From contig CANHDY010000008.1 of NCBI GenBank assembly GCA_947459535.1, positions 1-33,071 of the forward strand: a DNA stretch of 33,071 nucleotides, written 5' to 3'. The notes below the pieces were generated by a model that saw nothing but the letters and a program-made list of their open reading frames with translations, did no database searches and had not been told where the DNA came from. This document shows positions 16,676 through 25,004 of this stretch, piece after piece. Within the stretch, counting starts at the first letter, position 1, and every line of letters begins with the position of its first letter. A program made the position numbers and the translations under genes. The DNA comes from Rickettsiales bacterium (GTDB lineage: Bacteria; Pseudomonadota; Alphaproteobacteria; Rickettsiales; SXRF01).

Positions 16676-19600
16676 TTAAGTGAGTTTACGAATATGTTTG
16701 AGTGCTACCATCAGGCGCGGTGCATCGAAGCCATCCGTGCTTTTCAGGTCGGCAAGGAAGCTATCATACGAGGCAAGCTGCGCACTTGTCGCCCAGGCCT
16801 TCGCGCCACCCGCGTTAAATGCGGCCTGAGCCAGACGCCGATGCTCGTCCGATAGCTGGCTGATGAGTGCCTGCAGCGCCAGCTTCTCCCAATGCGAGGA
16901 GACCACAATTTTCTGCGCCGAAATTTTCAGCCAGAACAAGCTGAGGCGCGCGCCAACTTCAAAGAACTCCGCACCAATATCGCGCACGTCTTTTTTCAGC
17001 TGGCTGGCCACCGTGATGATATCCAGCGCTGAGCCCATGCCCTCGAGCGAAGAAATGGCAAGCGCCAGCTTCTGCGGCACTCCTTCTGCCATCAGCTGCG
17101 TGCGGATTTTTTCCTGCTCACGCGAGAGCGTTTCTGACTGCATTTTGCCGAGGAGTTTTTCGATCTGCGTAATCTGCGGCGCAATCTGTGCCGAGACTTT
17201 ATCCATCGCCAGCGGCAGAGGGAAATTGCGCAGCAGCCACATCGCCTGCGCCGCGATAAACTGATTAGCCGCTACCTGCATGGCAACCTGCACCGGCACC
17301 GGCACACTGGATGCCAGCGCCTCAATCTCGTTCCAGATCGTGCGCAGACCAAAGCTATCACGCGCCAGCGCATATGCCGCCGCCACATCGCGCGCGCCTG
17401 CGCCGGTTTCTTCCATCAGGTCGAAATAAAACGTGATGCCCGCGCGGTTCACCAGGCTGTTGGTCATGACGGTCGCGATGATCTCGCGCCGCAAGCGGTG
17501 TTTCTCAATCGCCTCGGCAAAGTCTCTCTGCATCGCCTGCGGGAAATAACGCTTCAGATCCGAAACGAAGTAGGGCTCGTCCGGCAGGCTGGAACTGAGC
17601 AGCTGTTGGTAGATGTCCATCTTGCTGTAAGCCAGCAGCACCGCAATTTCCGGCCTTGTGAGGCCTTTCTTGGCGGCGCGCAGCTCGGCGAGCTGTTTGT
17701 CCGTGGGCAAGAATTCAATCGCACGATCCAGCAGGCCGGTTTTTTCCAGCGTGTGGATGAGCCGCTGCTGCGCATCAAGCAGCACCCAGCCCTGCTGCTC
17801 AGCCAGCGTAACGGCCTGCGTTTGCAGGATGTTGTCTTTGAGCACGAGGCCGGCCACTTCGTCTGTCATCTTTCTCAGCACGCTGTCGCGCTTTACCTGC
17901 GGCAGCGCCTTGGAAGCCACCAGCGGGCTGAAGGCGATTTTGATATTCACCTCGTGATCCGAGCAATCCACCCCGGCCGAGTTATCAATCGCATCGGTAT
18001 TAATGCGCCCACCCGCGCGCGCATATTCGATGCGGCCTTTCTGGGTGAAGCCAAGATTGCCGCCCTCACCAACGATTCTGCAACGAAGCTCGCGGCCATT
18101 CACACGCACCGCGTTATTCGCGCGGTCGCCGACCGATTCATGGCTTTCTTCTTCAGCCTTCACATAGGTGCCGATACCGCCATTCCACAGCAGATCCACC
18201 GGCGCGAGCAAAATAGCGCGCACCAGCTCGTCCGGCGTGAATTTCGACTTGGAGACACCCAGCGCGCTCTGCGCTTCTTTGGAAAGTTCAATGAACTTGG
18301 CGCTGCGCTCAAACACGCCGCCGCCCTTTGAAATGAGCTTTTCGCTGTAATCTTTCCAGGTGGAACGGGGCAGGTGGAACAGCCGCTGGCGCTCGGCAAA
18401 CGACGCCTTCGCATCCGGCGCGGGATCAATAAAAATATGCATATGGTTAAAGGCCGCAACGAGGCGGATATTATCCGACAGCAGCATGCCGTTGCCAAAC
18501 ACATCGCCCGACATGTCGCCAATGCCGATGCAGGTGAAGGGCTGTTTTTTGATATCCACGCCCATTTCGGCAAAGTGACGCACCACCGAAATCCAGCCGC
18601 CACGCGCCGTGATGGCCATTTCCTTATGGTCATAGCCAACCGAACCGCCGGAAGCAAACGCATCGCCCAGCCAGAAACCATACTCGGCCGACACTGAATT
18701 CGCGATATCGGAGAAGGTCGCCGTGCCTTTATCTGCAGCGACCACGAGATAGGGATCATCACCATCATGACGCACGAGATCGGTCGGCGGCACAATCTTG
18801 CCACCCGCGATGTTATCCGTGAGGTCAAGCAGGCCAGAAAGGTACATCTTGTAGCAGGCGATGCCCTCCTGCTGGTAGGCCTCGCGCCCGGCAGGCGGAC
18901 GCTTGACCACGAACCCGCCCTTGGAACCCACCGGCACGATGACCGAGTTTTTCACCATCTGCGCCTTCATCAGGCCGAGCACTTCGGTGCGGAAATCATC
19001 CGGCCTATCCGACCAGCGAAGTCCGCCGCGTGCCACCTTGCCGCCGCGCAGGTGAATGCCCTCCACCCGCGGGCTATAGACAAAAATTTCCACATGCGGG
19101 CGCGGGCGCGGCAGGTCTGGGATACGTTTGGAGTCAAACTTGAAGGAGAGCACGCTGCGATTGTGCTGATAGTAGTTCGTGCGCAGGATGCACTGGATGA
19201 TTTCCATGTAGCGACGCAGGATTAAATCGTGCGTGGCGCTTGTCACGGATGCCAGCGCCGCCTCTATCGCTGCCGTATGTTTTTCGGCCTGCTTTGCGTG
19301 ATCTTTACCCAGCGGGTTAAAGCGCGCATCAAATAAATCCGCCAGCTGGCGTACCACCGCCGGATAGCTGCAAAGCGCCTGCTCAATACTGGTGCGCACC
19401 TGCACAAAGCCAGCCTGACGCAGATATTTGGCGAGTGCGCGCATCAGCGTCACCTGCCGCCATGACAGACCGGCGAGTAGCACCAGGCTGTTCATGCGGT
19501 CATCTTCCATCTCGCGCGACCAGGCCTTAAGCAGCGCTTCTTCAATCCGCTCGCGCACCTGCACCACCGGCATGTGCTCAGGCGAGGGAATTTCCAACTT

Positions 19601-21406
19601 GAAATCACGAATCCAGATCACTTGCCCCGCCGGAAGCCGCACCTCATAGGGATGTTCTTCAATCACCCTGAAACCGGCATTTTCCAGCAGCGGGAGAATA
19701 TCGGAAAGCGCAATCGGATCTTTCGGGCTGTAAATTTTCAAATGCAGCGCCGTGCCCTGATCCCGCTTGGGCTGATAAAGTTCCAGCGATAGCTCGCCGC
19801 TGACCATGGCTGCTTCGATGTTGCTGATATCATGCGCGGCGGCCATCGCATCATGATCATTGATGTAGGATTGTGTAAAAGCGCGGCCATAGGTGCGGGC
19901 GTAGCGTTCGCCCTGATCTTCGCCATATTTAATGACCAGCGCTTCCGACAGCTGATCGCTCCAGAGATAGGCGCGCTTAGCGATTTCTGATTCAATCGCC
20001 CGCACATCCACCGCCGGAATATCACCCGGTGTGGTTTTGATCATCAGATGCAGGCGCGCCAGTGGCGCTTCCGTAATCTGGGCGGAGAAGTTCGTCACGC
20101 TGCCATTATAGGCGTTCTCCATGAGCTGCTGAATCTGCTCACGCAGCGTCGTTGAAAAACGCTCACGCGGCACAAACACCATGCAGCTGACGAAGCGCTC
20201 AAATGTATCCGTGCGCGCAAAAATGCGCACACCCGGGCGCGACTCCAGCGCAAAAATGCCCATGCTGACATCAAACAGCTCGTCCTCATCCATCTGAAAA
20301 ATTTCATCGCGCGGCAAAAACTCCAAAATAGTGCGCAGCGCTTTGCCGTCGTGGCTGGAGGGCGCAAAACCCGAGCGTGCCACCACCCCAGCTACTTTAC
20401 GACGCAGAAATGGAATATCATCGGTGCTCTGGTAATACACATTAGAGGTAAACAGCCCGAGAAAGCGATGCTCGCCCACGGTTTTACCCTGCGCATCCAC
20501 GCGCTTGACGCCAATATAATCCATCGGCACCGGGCGATGCACCGGCGAACGGCGGCTGGATTTGGTGATCTCCATTAAATGCTTGCTGACGATCATCTGC
20601 TCGATGGTTTGTAGATTCGTTTCTTCGGTGATGGTGGTGATGCCAAGACGTTGCGCCGTCTCAGCGTTCTTCAGCGGCTTGCCGCTGCTATCGGCCAGCG
20701 TGTAATCGCCGTAGCCAAGAAACACAAAATTGCGATCGACCAGCCAGCTGAGAAAATCCTTAACCTCGGCCGCTTCCTGTTTGCCAAAGCGGGCACTAGC
20801 CGCATCCAGCGAGGTAATAATACCCTCTGCCTGCGCCACTACCTGCCGCCAGTCCTTGACCGAGGCGCGAATATGCGAAAGCACCCACTTAAGATCATCG
20901 AGCAGCGCTTTTTCTGCAAGCTCCGCGGGCAGCGCCGACACATCGAAATGAATGAAAGACTCCTGCAGCGCACCCTCATCTTTCGGCTCGGCTAAGCCAA
21001 GAAGCTCACCTTTCTTGTCGCGCCTCACCGAAAACATCGGATGCAATGTTTCAAAAATGGTGAGCCCGTGGCGGGTCAGTTCCGCCGACAGCGAATCCAC
21101 CAGAAACGGCATGTCATCGCCGACAATTTCTATCACCAGATGTTTACTGGCGTAGCCGTGCTGCGCGCTATCCGGCGTAAAAAGCCGTATCTTTGTCTCA
21201 CCGGGCTCGCGCTTCTGCATGAAATCGATCGCGCCGCGCGCAATCGCCACGGCTGTTTTCGGCGGCATCGCTTCCAGATCAGACACCGGCGTGCGCTCGT
21301 AAAAGCGCTGTACAAACTGATGAAACGATGCCGGTTCACGTTTGCTGACGGCGGAAATGATGGCGCTCAGGGCGTTTTCATGCTGCTGCTTGTAGGCGAT
21401 TTTCAT
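16676..21406 (-). CDS. NAD-specific glutamate dehydrogenase, large (about 180 kDa) class
   Basis: 1576 aa, the usual size of this class. The N-terminal half holds the regulatory region, with ACT-like parts such as VIEIVGDDMPFLVDSLSAEL (about residues 90-109). The dehydrogenase core follows: RVEGIHLRGGKVARGGLRWS, GLMKAQMVKNSVIVPVGSKG with the catalytic-type lysine region, GIGDMSGDVFGNGMLLS, HMHIFIDPAPD and AGGRINTDAIDNSAGVDCSD. It catalyses NAD-dependent oxidative deamination of glutamate to 2-oxoglutarate and ammonium, which in these bacteria mainly serves amino-acid catabolism. Start ATG 21404-21406 is 9 bp from the divergent cysQ start, so any promoter must overlap the neighbouring gene. 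No interruption is visible. Confidence 0.97.
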   Translation of the reverse strand: MKIAYKQQHENALSAIISAVSKREPASFHQFVQRFYERTPVSDLEAMPPKTAVAIARGAIDFMQKREPGETKIRLFTPDSAQHGYASKHLVIEIVGDDMPFLVDSLSAELTRHGLTIFETLHPMFSVRRDKKGELLGLAEPKDEGALQESFIHFDVSALPAELAEKALLDDLKWVLSHIRASVKDWRQVVAQAEGIITSLDAASARFGKQEAAEVKDFLSWLVDRNFVFLGYGDYTLADSSGKPLKNAETAQRLGITTITEETNLQTIEQMIVSKHLMEITKSSRRSPVHRPVPMDYIGVKRVDAQGKTVGEHRFLGLFTSNVYYQSTDDIPFLRRKVAGVVARSGFAPSSHDGKALRTILEFLPRDEIFQMDEDELFDVSMGIFALESRPGVRIFARTDTFERFVSCMVFVPRERFSTTLREQIQQLMENAYNGSVTNFSAQITEAPLARLHLMIKTTPGDIPAVDVRAIESEIAKRAYLWSDQLSEALVIKYGEDQGERYARTYGRAFTQSYINDHDAMAAAHDISNIEAAMVSGELSLELYQPKRDQGTALHLKIYSPKDPIALSDILPLLENAGFRVIEEHPYEVRLPAGQVIWIRDFKLEIPSPEHMPVVQVRERIEEALLKAWSREMEDDRMNSLVLLAGLSWRQVTLMRALAKYLRQAGFVQVRTSIEQALCSYPAVVRQLADLFDARFNPLGKDHAKQAEKHTAAIEAALASVTSATHDLILRRYMEIIQCILRTNYYQHNRSVLSFKFDSKRIPDLPRPRPHVEIFVYSPRVEGIHLRGGKVARGGLRWSDRPDDFRTEVLGLMKAQMVKNSVIVPVGSKGGFVVKRPPAGREAYQQEGIACYKMYLSGLLDLTDNIAGGKIVPPTDLVRHDGDDPYLVVAADKGTATFSDIANSVSAEYGFWLGDAFASGGSVGYDHKEMAITARGGWISVVRHFAEMGVDIKKQPFTCIGIGDMSGDVFGNGMLLSDNIRLVAAFNHMHIFIDPAPDAKASFAERQRLFHLPRSTWKDYSEKLISKGGGVFERSAKFIELSKEAQSALGVSKSKFTPDELVRAILLAPVDLLWNGGIGTYVKAEEESHESVGDRANNAVRVNGRELRCRIVGEGGNLGFTQKGRIEYARAGGRINTDAIDNSAGVDCSDHEVNIKIAFSPLVASKALPQVKRDSVLRKMTDEVAGLVLKDNILQTQAVTLAEQQGWVLLDAQQRLIHTLEKTGLLDRAIEFLPTDKQLAELRAAKKGLTRPEIAVLLAYSKMDIYQQLLSSSLPDEPYFVSDLKRYFPQAMQRDFAEAIEKHRLRREIIATVMTNSLVNRAGITFYFDLMEETGAGARDVAAAYALARDSFGLRTIWNEIEALASSVPVPVQVAMQVAANQFIAAQAMWLLRNFPLPLAMDKVSAQIAPQITQIEKLLGKMQSETLSREQEKIRTQLMAEGVPQKLALAISSLEGMGSALDIITVASQLKKDVRDIGAEFFEVGARLSLFWLKISAQKIVVSSHWEKLALQALISQLSDEHRRLAQAAFNAGGAKAWATSAQLASYDSFLADLKSTDGFDAPRLMVALKHIRKLT

Positions 21407-21415
21407 TTATTTCCT

Positions 21416-22225
21416 ATGGCGTTGGTCTATGATGACCTCATGACTAGCACCGATGGCAGCCAATTTCTAGAGGATTGCAAACGCATCGCCACCGCTGCCG
21501 GCCGCCTCATCCTGACGCACCACCCGCACGATGTTGCAACGCAGCGCAAAACTGATGGTAGCCCGGTTACCCGTGCCGATGAAGAAGCCGATGCGCTGAT
21601 CACTCAGGCGCTTGAGGCGCTGACGCCAGATATTCCTATCGTTTCAGAAGAGGGGGGATTTGCGCAGCATGGTGCCTATGAGCGGTTCTGGCTGGTTGAC
21701 CCGCTTGACGGCACCGAGTCCTACAAGCGCGGCGAGCCGGAATTCACGGTGAATATCGCGCTCATCGATCACGGCGCGCCGGTGCTTGGTGTGATTTACG
21801 ATCCCTCCCACCACCAGCTTTACTGGGCAGCAGCCGGTCAGGGCGCATGGCGTGATGATGGCGCCGGTGCGGCGCGGATTCATACCCGCTCAATCGCCGC
21901 AGGCATGCCGCTGCGCCTCATTAAAAGCCGCAGAAAACCCTCCGCTGGATTTCTGCAGAAAATCGCTGCGCTGCAGGTCGAACAAATGCAGCTGGTCTCC
22001 AGCTCGATTAAATTCTGCCGTGTGGCGGAAGGCAGCGCTGATCTCTATCCGCGTTTTGGCAGCACCATGGAATGGGACACCGCTGCCGGACATGCAATTT
22101 TAAATGAAGCAGGCGGGTGCGTGCTCATTGCCGGCAGCCAGAACGAGCTCACCTACGGCAAACCGGGCTACCAGAACCCACACTTCATGGCATGGGGAAC
22201 GTTAGCGCAGCACGCCTCAATGTAG
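21416..22225 (+). CDS. cysQ: 3'(2'),5'-bisphosphate nucleotidase, CysQ-type inositol monophosphatase family
   Basis: 269 aa from ATG 21416, or 261 aa from ATG 21440; neither has a clear Shine-Dalgarno sequence. The open frame upstream of 21416 is a shadow of gdh. Metal-binding motifs of the family are present: Glu in IVSEEGG, the DPLDGTESYKRG signature and the C-terminal WDTAAGHAILNEAGG. CysQ removes the 3' phosphate from PAP (adenosine 3',5'-bisphosphate) formed in sulfate assimilation. Other members act on inositol phosphates, but DPLDGT with SYKRG and the short length favour CysQ. The 3' end overlaps the convergent membrane-protein gene by 9 bp. Confidence 0.9.
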   Translation: MALVYDDLMTSTDGSQFLEDCKRIATAAGRLILTHHPHDVATQRKTDGSPVTRADEEADALITQALEALTPDIPIVSEEGGFAQHGAYERFWLVDPLDGTESYKRGEPEFTVNIALIDHGAPVLGVIYDPSHHQLYWAAAGQGAWRDDGAGAARIHTRSIAAGMPLRLIKSRRKPSAGFLQKIAALQVEQMQLVSSSIKFCRVAEGSADLYPRFGSTMEWDTAAGHAILNEAGGCVLIAGSQNELTYGKPGYQNPHFMAWGTLAQHASM

Positions 22226-23191
22226 TAGTTGTGCCTTTGATAGATTGGCGGCGCGCTGCTCATCAATCTTCGCGGCAAACGAATAATCTGGCTGCTGAAG
22301 GGCAAAGTTTGCTGCAGCAGGAGGCATCAGCAGGGGCATGGTGGCAGGTAGCGCCAGTGTGTTGTAAGCATCCGCCGCCAATGCATTCGGAGATTTGCGC
22401 CCTGAATTAATCTCATCCGCCCATTCTTTTGCTGGAACGATGTCACGGTAACGCGAGACGACCTCGCGCTTGTCTTTGAAAGAAAGATCGGCGTAAGAGC
22501 GCTGGTAATATTCTCGAATCTGCTCGGCCAGCCGTGGCTGTGCTTCTACAAACGCCTGCATCACTTGCTCTGGTGAGACTGAAGAAACCTTACTTTGCTG
22601 GCTGATGGCCTTTATGGAATGATTCGAACGGTATGGCCTGTACTCACCAGTCACTTTCTGCACCGCCTCTTCAACCAGAAAATAAGCAATATTTGATGCT
22701 GCGCCACCGATGAGTGCTCCGCCAAACCACCTCATGAACTCTGTAGACAAAACGGCCGGAGCGGCCGCCGCAAGTGCTGTCGTAACCACCCCGCCTATAA
22801 GGCTAGTGGTGATATTGATGCGGTAATTGTGCTTGAGTTTATCAAGCGTATCCTGAATCGCATTGTGCCCACCATTGATCTGCTGTGCGGCAAGTGACAG
22901 ATCATCGAGAGTCACCTCTGATGCTTCTTTTCCAACTGCTGCGGCAACATCTGATTTGTACTGTTTGAGCAAATCACGCCTATGGTTGGTGGCAATCAGA
23001 TGGTTACGGTAAACGCTTAATCCAATCAGCGCCGCGCCTACCAGTACCAGGCCGCCCAAGCCAAAAGCCGGCATAGCGCTAAACAATGCTGTGCCCTTAA
23101 AAAAACGCCAAACCTGCCCCGTCAACTCGCTATCAATCACGCGACGGAATTTTTCACCAAAGGTTGGGGTATCACTGTTTTGTGCTTGCAT
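22217..23191 (-). CDS. Unrecognised membrane protein with central hydrophobic helices
   Basis: 324 aa that I cannot assign to a family. Visible features: a short charged N-terminus (FGEKFRRVIDSELTG); a hydrophobic segment near residues 36-60 (AMPAFGLGGLVLVGAALIGL); a charged, probably helical region to about 125; and two close hydrophobic stretches near 128-150 and 155-175 (LIGGVVTTALAAAAPAVL and WFGGALIGGAASNIAYFLV), which could form a hairpin. The rest is a long soluble C-terminal part with VSPEQVMQAFVEAQPRLAEQ, and a Pro/Ala-rich tail. There is no signal peptide cleavage site. The base composition looks less GC-rich than in the flanking genes. The stop overlaps cysQ by 9 bp. It could be an inner-membrane structural or secreted protein; function unknown. 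Confidence 0.75.
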   Translation of the reverse strand: MQAQNSDTPTFGEKFRRVIDSELTGQVWRFFKGTALFSAMPAFGLGGLVLVGAALIGLSVYRNHLIATNHRRDLLKQYKSDVAAAVGKEASEVTLDDLSLAAQQINGGHNAIQDTLDKLKHNYRINITTSLIGGVVTTALAAAAPAVLSTEFMRWFGGALIGGAASNIAYFLVEEAVQKVTGEYRPYRSNHSIKAISQQSKVSSVSPEQVMQAFVEAQPRLAEQIREYYQRSYADLSFKDKREVVSRYRDIVPAKEWADEINSGRKSPNALAADAYNTLALPATMPLLMPPAAANFALQQPDYSFAAKIDEQRAANLSKAQLLH

Positions 23192-23246
23192 TTAGAAAAT
23201 TTAACACAACTTGATGCAAAAGAATGTGAAGTTTTTATGAAGGCAG

Positions 23247-23273
23247 GAAAATCATTTTAAATACATGATTTTC
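23247..23273. other. AT-rich hairpin between gshB and the membrane-protein gene
   Basis: GAAAATCAT (23247-23255) and ATGATTTTC (23265-23273) form a perfect 9-bp stem with a 9-nt loop. It lies 6 bp beyond the gshB stop on the minus strand and about 55 bp before the next gene's start. There is no T-run after it, so it is at best a weak terminator. It could also be an operator for the downstream gene. The rest of the 87-bp gap is AT-rich with no clear promoter. Confidence 0.45.
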
Positions 23274-23278
23274 AACAA

Positions 23279-24334
23279 TTAAAGCCTTGCCTCGATCGCA
23301 TCCCAGACCGTGGATTCGAGCCTCAGGCCATAAAGCCGGTTCATCGCCGGAATGCCGGTGGGGGAGGTGATGTTGATCTCGGTGAGGTAATCGCCGATGC
23401 AATCAATCCCCGCCAGCACAATGCCGAGGCGCTTCATTTCCGGACGCAGCGCCTCGCAGATCTCTCTCTGGCGCGGCGTGATTTCGGCTTTCTCAGGATG
23501 GCCGCCCACACGGAAATTCGCACGGAAATCTTCCTCGGCGGGAATACGCGCCATGATGCCGCCAAGCTCGCCATTAATCAGGATGATGCGGCGATCGCCC
23601 GTTTTCACTTCCGGCAGGAAAGGCTGCACCATCACCGGCTCTCTCAGCTTGAAAGCACCCTCATCCCGGCCTTCTCCCTGAGAGGGAGAGGGGGAAGTAA
23701 GTGACTCCCTCTCCCTTTTAGGGAGAGGGTTGGGGTGAGGGTTGAGAAAAGGGTGAGGGTAGGGATCATCCGGCTTCACGCGCACCACATCATGCCCGGC
23801 ATAGCCATAGAGCGGCTTGATGACGATATCCTTAAATTCGCGGCGAAAGGCAGCAATCTCGGCGCTATCGGCGGTCACCAGTGTCGGCGGCATGAACTGC
23901 TTAAAGACCGTGGGGAATAGTTTTTCAGGATGGTTGCGCACCGAGGCCGGGTCGTTGATCACAAGCACCTTGCGACCCTCACCCCCACCCTCTCCCTGTG
24001 AGGGAGAGGGAGAAGTGAGGCGCTCCAGCACATAGGTGGTGGAAAGATAGGCCATGTCAAAAGGTGGATCCTGCCTGAGCAGCACCACATCCATCTGCGT
24101 TAAATCCAGCCGCGCGGATTCATGCACGTCAAACATGTGGGTAGCGTTGTCATGAAAGCTGGTTCGCTCGGCATGCGCGGTGATCGCGCCATCTTTCAGT
24201 GTCAGCTTATCGGGCGTGTAAACCCAGACTGTATAACCACGGCGCTCGGCTTCCAGCGCAAGGCGCAGGGTGGTATCCGTGGCGTATTTCATCGTGGCCG
24301 GCGGATCCATTTGAATGGCTACACGGAGGTTCAT
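23279..24334 (-). CDS. gshB: Glutathione synthetase with two in-frame repeat insertions
   Basis: 351 aa, against about 316 for the E. coli enzyme. Family features include MDPPATMKYATDTTLRLALEA near the start, VLLRQDPPFDMAYLSTTYVLE, INDPASVRNHPEKLF, the ATP-grasp segment FKDIVIKPLYGYAGHDVVRV, VMVQPFLPEVKTGDRRIILI, and GIDCIGDYLTEINITSPTG. It joins gamma-glutamylcysteine and glycine with ATP. Two extra peptides come from palindromic repeats: residues 106-120 ([15 protein letters not shown]) and residues 198-226 (NPHPNPLPKRERES, then [15 protein letters not shown]). Both keep the frame open. They lie in surface-loop regions between conserved blocks, so the enzyme may still work. It is the last gene of the rsmI-yraN-BON-gshB group on this strand. 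Confidence 0.95.
   Translation of the reverse strand: MNLRVAIQMDPPATMKYATDTTLRLALEAERRGYTVWVYTPDKLTLKDGAITAHAERTSFHDNATHMFDVHESARLDLTQMDVVLLRQDPPFDMAYLSTTYVLERLTSPSPSQGEGGGEGRKVLVINDPASVRNHPEKLFPTVFKQFMPPTLVTADSAEIAAFRREFKDIVIKPLYGYAGHDVVRVKPDDPYPHPFLNPHPNPLPKRERESLTSPSPSQGEGRDEGAFKLREPVMVQPFLPEVKTGDRRIILINGELGGIMARIPAEEDFRANFRVGGHPEKAEITPRQREICEALRPEMKRLGIVLAGIDCIGDYLTEINITSPTGIPAMNRLYGLRLESTVWDAIEARL
23657..23743 (-). repeat. CCCTCTCC-family palindromic repeat inserted in gshB (copy 2, full length)
   Basis: 87 bp or 29 codons. Read on the minus strand it has the same order of parts as the copy in purH: CCTCACCCC arm, two CCCTCTCCC hairpins and a GGATGAGG arm. It encodes NPHPNPLPKRERES followed by [15 protein letters not shown], 23 of 28 aligned residues identical to the purH insert if one gap is allowed. 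Confidence 0.85.
23975..24019 (-). repeat. CCCTCTCC-family repeat inserted in gshB (copy 1, half length)
   Basis: 45 bp or 15 codons encoding [15 protein letters not shown], equal to the second half of the longer copies. CCCTCTCCCT (23989-23998) and AGGGAGAGGG (24001-24010) form the single hairpin. It may be a truncated element or an independent insertion of a half unit. Confidence 0.82.
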
Positions 24335-24341
24335 ATATTTC

Positions 24342-24419
24342 GTAGGTTGCGAAGGTTACGAAGGTGATTAAGAAACAACCTACGAAACCTAATCAACTTA
24401 CGCAACCTTCGAAACCTAC
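24342..24419. repeat. Inverted repeat of degenerate 9-mers between the BON gene and gshB
   Basis: The left arm reads GTAGGTTGC, GAAGGTTAC, GAAGGTGAT (24342-24368). The right arm on the minus strand, from 24419 down, reads GTAGGTTTC, GAAGGTTGC, GTAAGTTGA. The arms pair over about 30 bp with four mismatches and one gap; the loop is about 24371-24389. The units match those flanking the four-helix-bundle gene at 32571-33027. It fills the space between the BON gene stop (24420) and the gshB start (24334). Confidence 0.8.
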
Positions 24420-25004
24420 TTAGTTGTACCCTCTTCGAGGGTCACCCTTCAGCTTCACATAACTCACCACGCGCTGCACGTAGCTGGTGGTGCTGGCGAT
24501 ATGGGTGACCTTGCCAAGCTCGGTCTGATCCTGCGCGATACCCATGAGATACACCACCTGATTCACCGTGATGACCGAATAGTTGATCGAGCGAACACCT
24601 TTTTCCAGAATCATACGGCTACGAACCTGCGTTGAAACCCAGACATCGCGCGTGTAGTTCCAGATGCCGGCCTGGTCGCTGATCTGAATCTCGTTGATGA
24701 CCTCTTTCACCCCTTCCACCTGCCAGGCCAGGCGCACCGCCTCAATCTGCGATTCGGGCTTGTTCACATTGCCGGTCAGCAGCACGCGGCCTTCCACGGA
24801 CTTCACTTCCACATTCGCCAGCAGGTCTTTATAATCTTTGTTGGCGAATTTGTTTTTGATTTGAATAAGTATGGCCGCATCATCAATCGCATTGCCAACC
24901 GAGCGCTCCTGCGCCACCACCGCCGCCGTCTCTGTGCCACCGGCAATCAGCAGAGGAATACAGCCGGACAGCGCCAGCGGCAGCAACACCAGCCATTGTT
25001 TCAT
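24420..25004 (-). CDS. BON-domain outer-membrane lipoprotein (DolP/YraP-like)
   Basis: 194 aa from ATG 25002-25004, chosen because GGAGG lies 5-6 nt upstream on the minus strand and the protein then begins with a compact signal peptide, MKQWLVLLPLALSGC, whose lipobox cysteine is residue 15. The frame is open further upstream to 25040, which I reject as start. Two BON domains follow: about residues 38-105 (DDAAILIQIKNKF, VKSVEGRVLLTGNV, VKEVINEIQI) and 115-185 (VSTQVRSRMILEKGV, YSVITVNQVVYLMGIAQD). E. coli DolP, a two-BON lipoprotein that maintains outer-membrane integrity, has the same architecture and is also found near yraN. ATGA overlap with the yraN stop indicates co-translation. Confidence 0.9.
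   Translation of the reverse strand: MKQWLVLLPLALSGCIPLLIAGGTETAAVVAQERSVGNAIDDAAILIQIKNKFANKDYKDLLANVEVKSVEGRVLLTGNVNKPESQIEAVRLAWQVEGVKEVINEIQISDQAGIWNYTRDVWVSTQVRSRMILEKGVRSINYSVITVNQVVYLMGIAQDQTELGKVTHIASTTSYVQRVVSYVKLKGDPRRGYN

Noticed and set aside
17498-18331. 277-codon plus-strand open frame inside the glutamate dehydrogenase gene
   Set aside because: It is opposite conserved dehydrogenase core sequence and has a composition typical of antisense frames; no family features.
21041-21415. Upstream extension of the cysQ frame
   Set aside because: This part is antisense to the conserved N-terminus of glutamate dehydrogenase and precedes the first residues that fit the CysQ family.
23279-24334. 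gshB considered a pseudogene because of its two insertions
   Set aside because: Both insertions are multiples of three, the frame is open throughout, and all conserved blocks are present. The same argument holds for purH and hemW.
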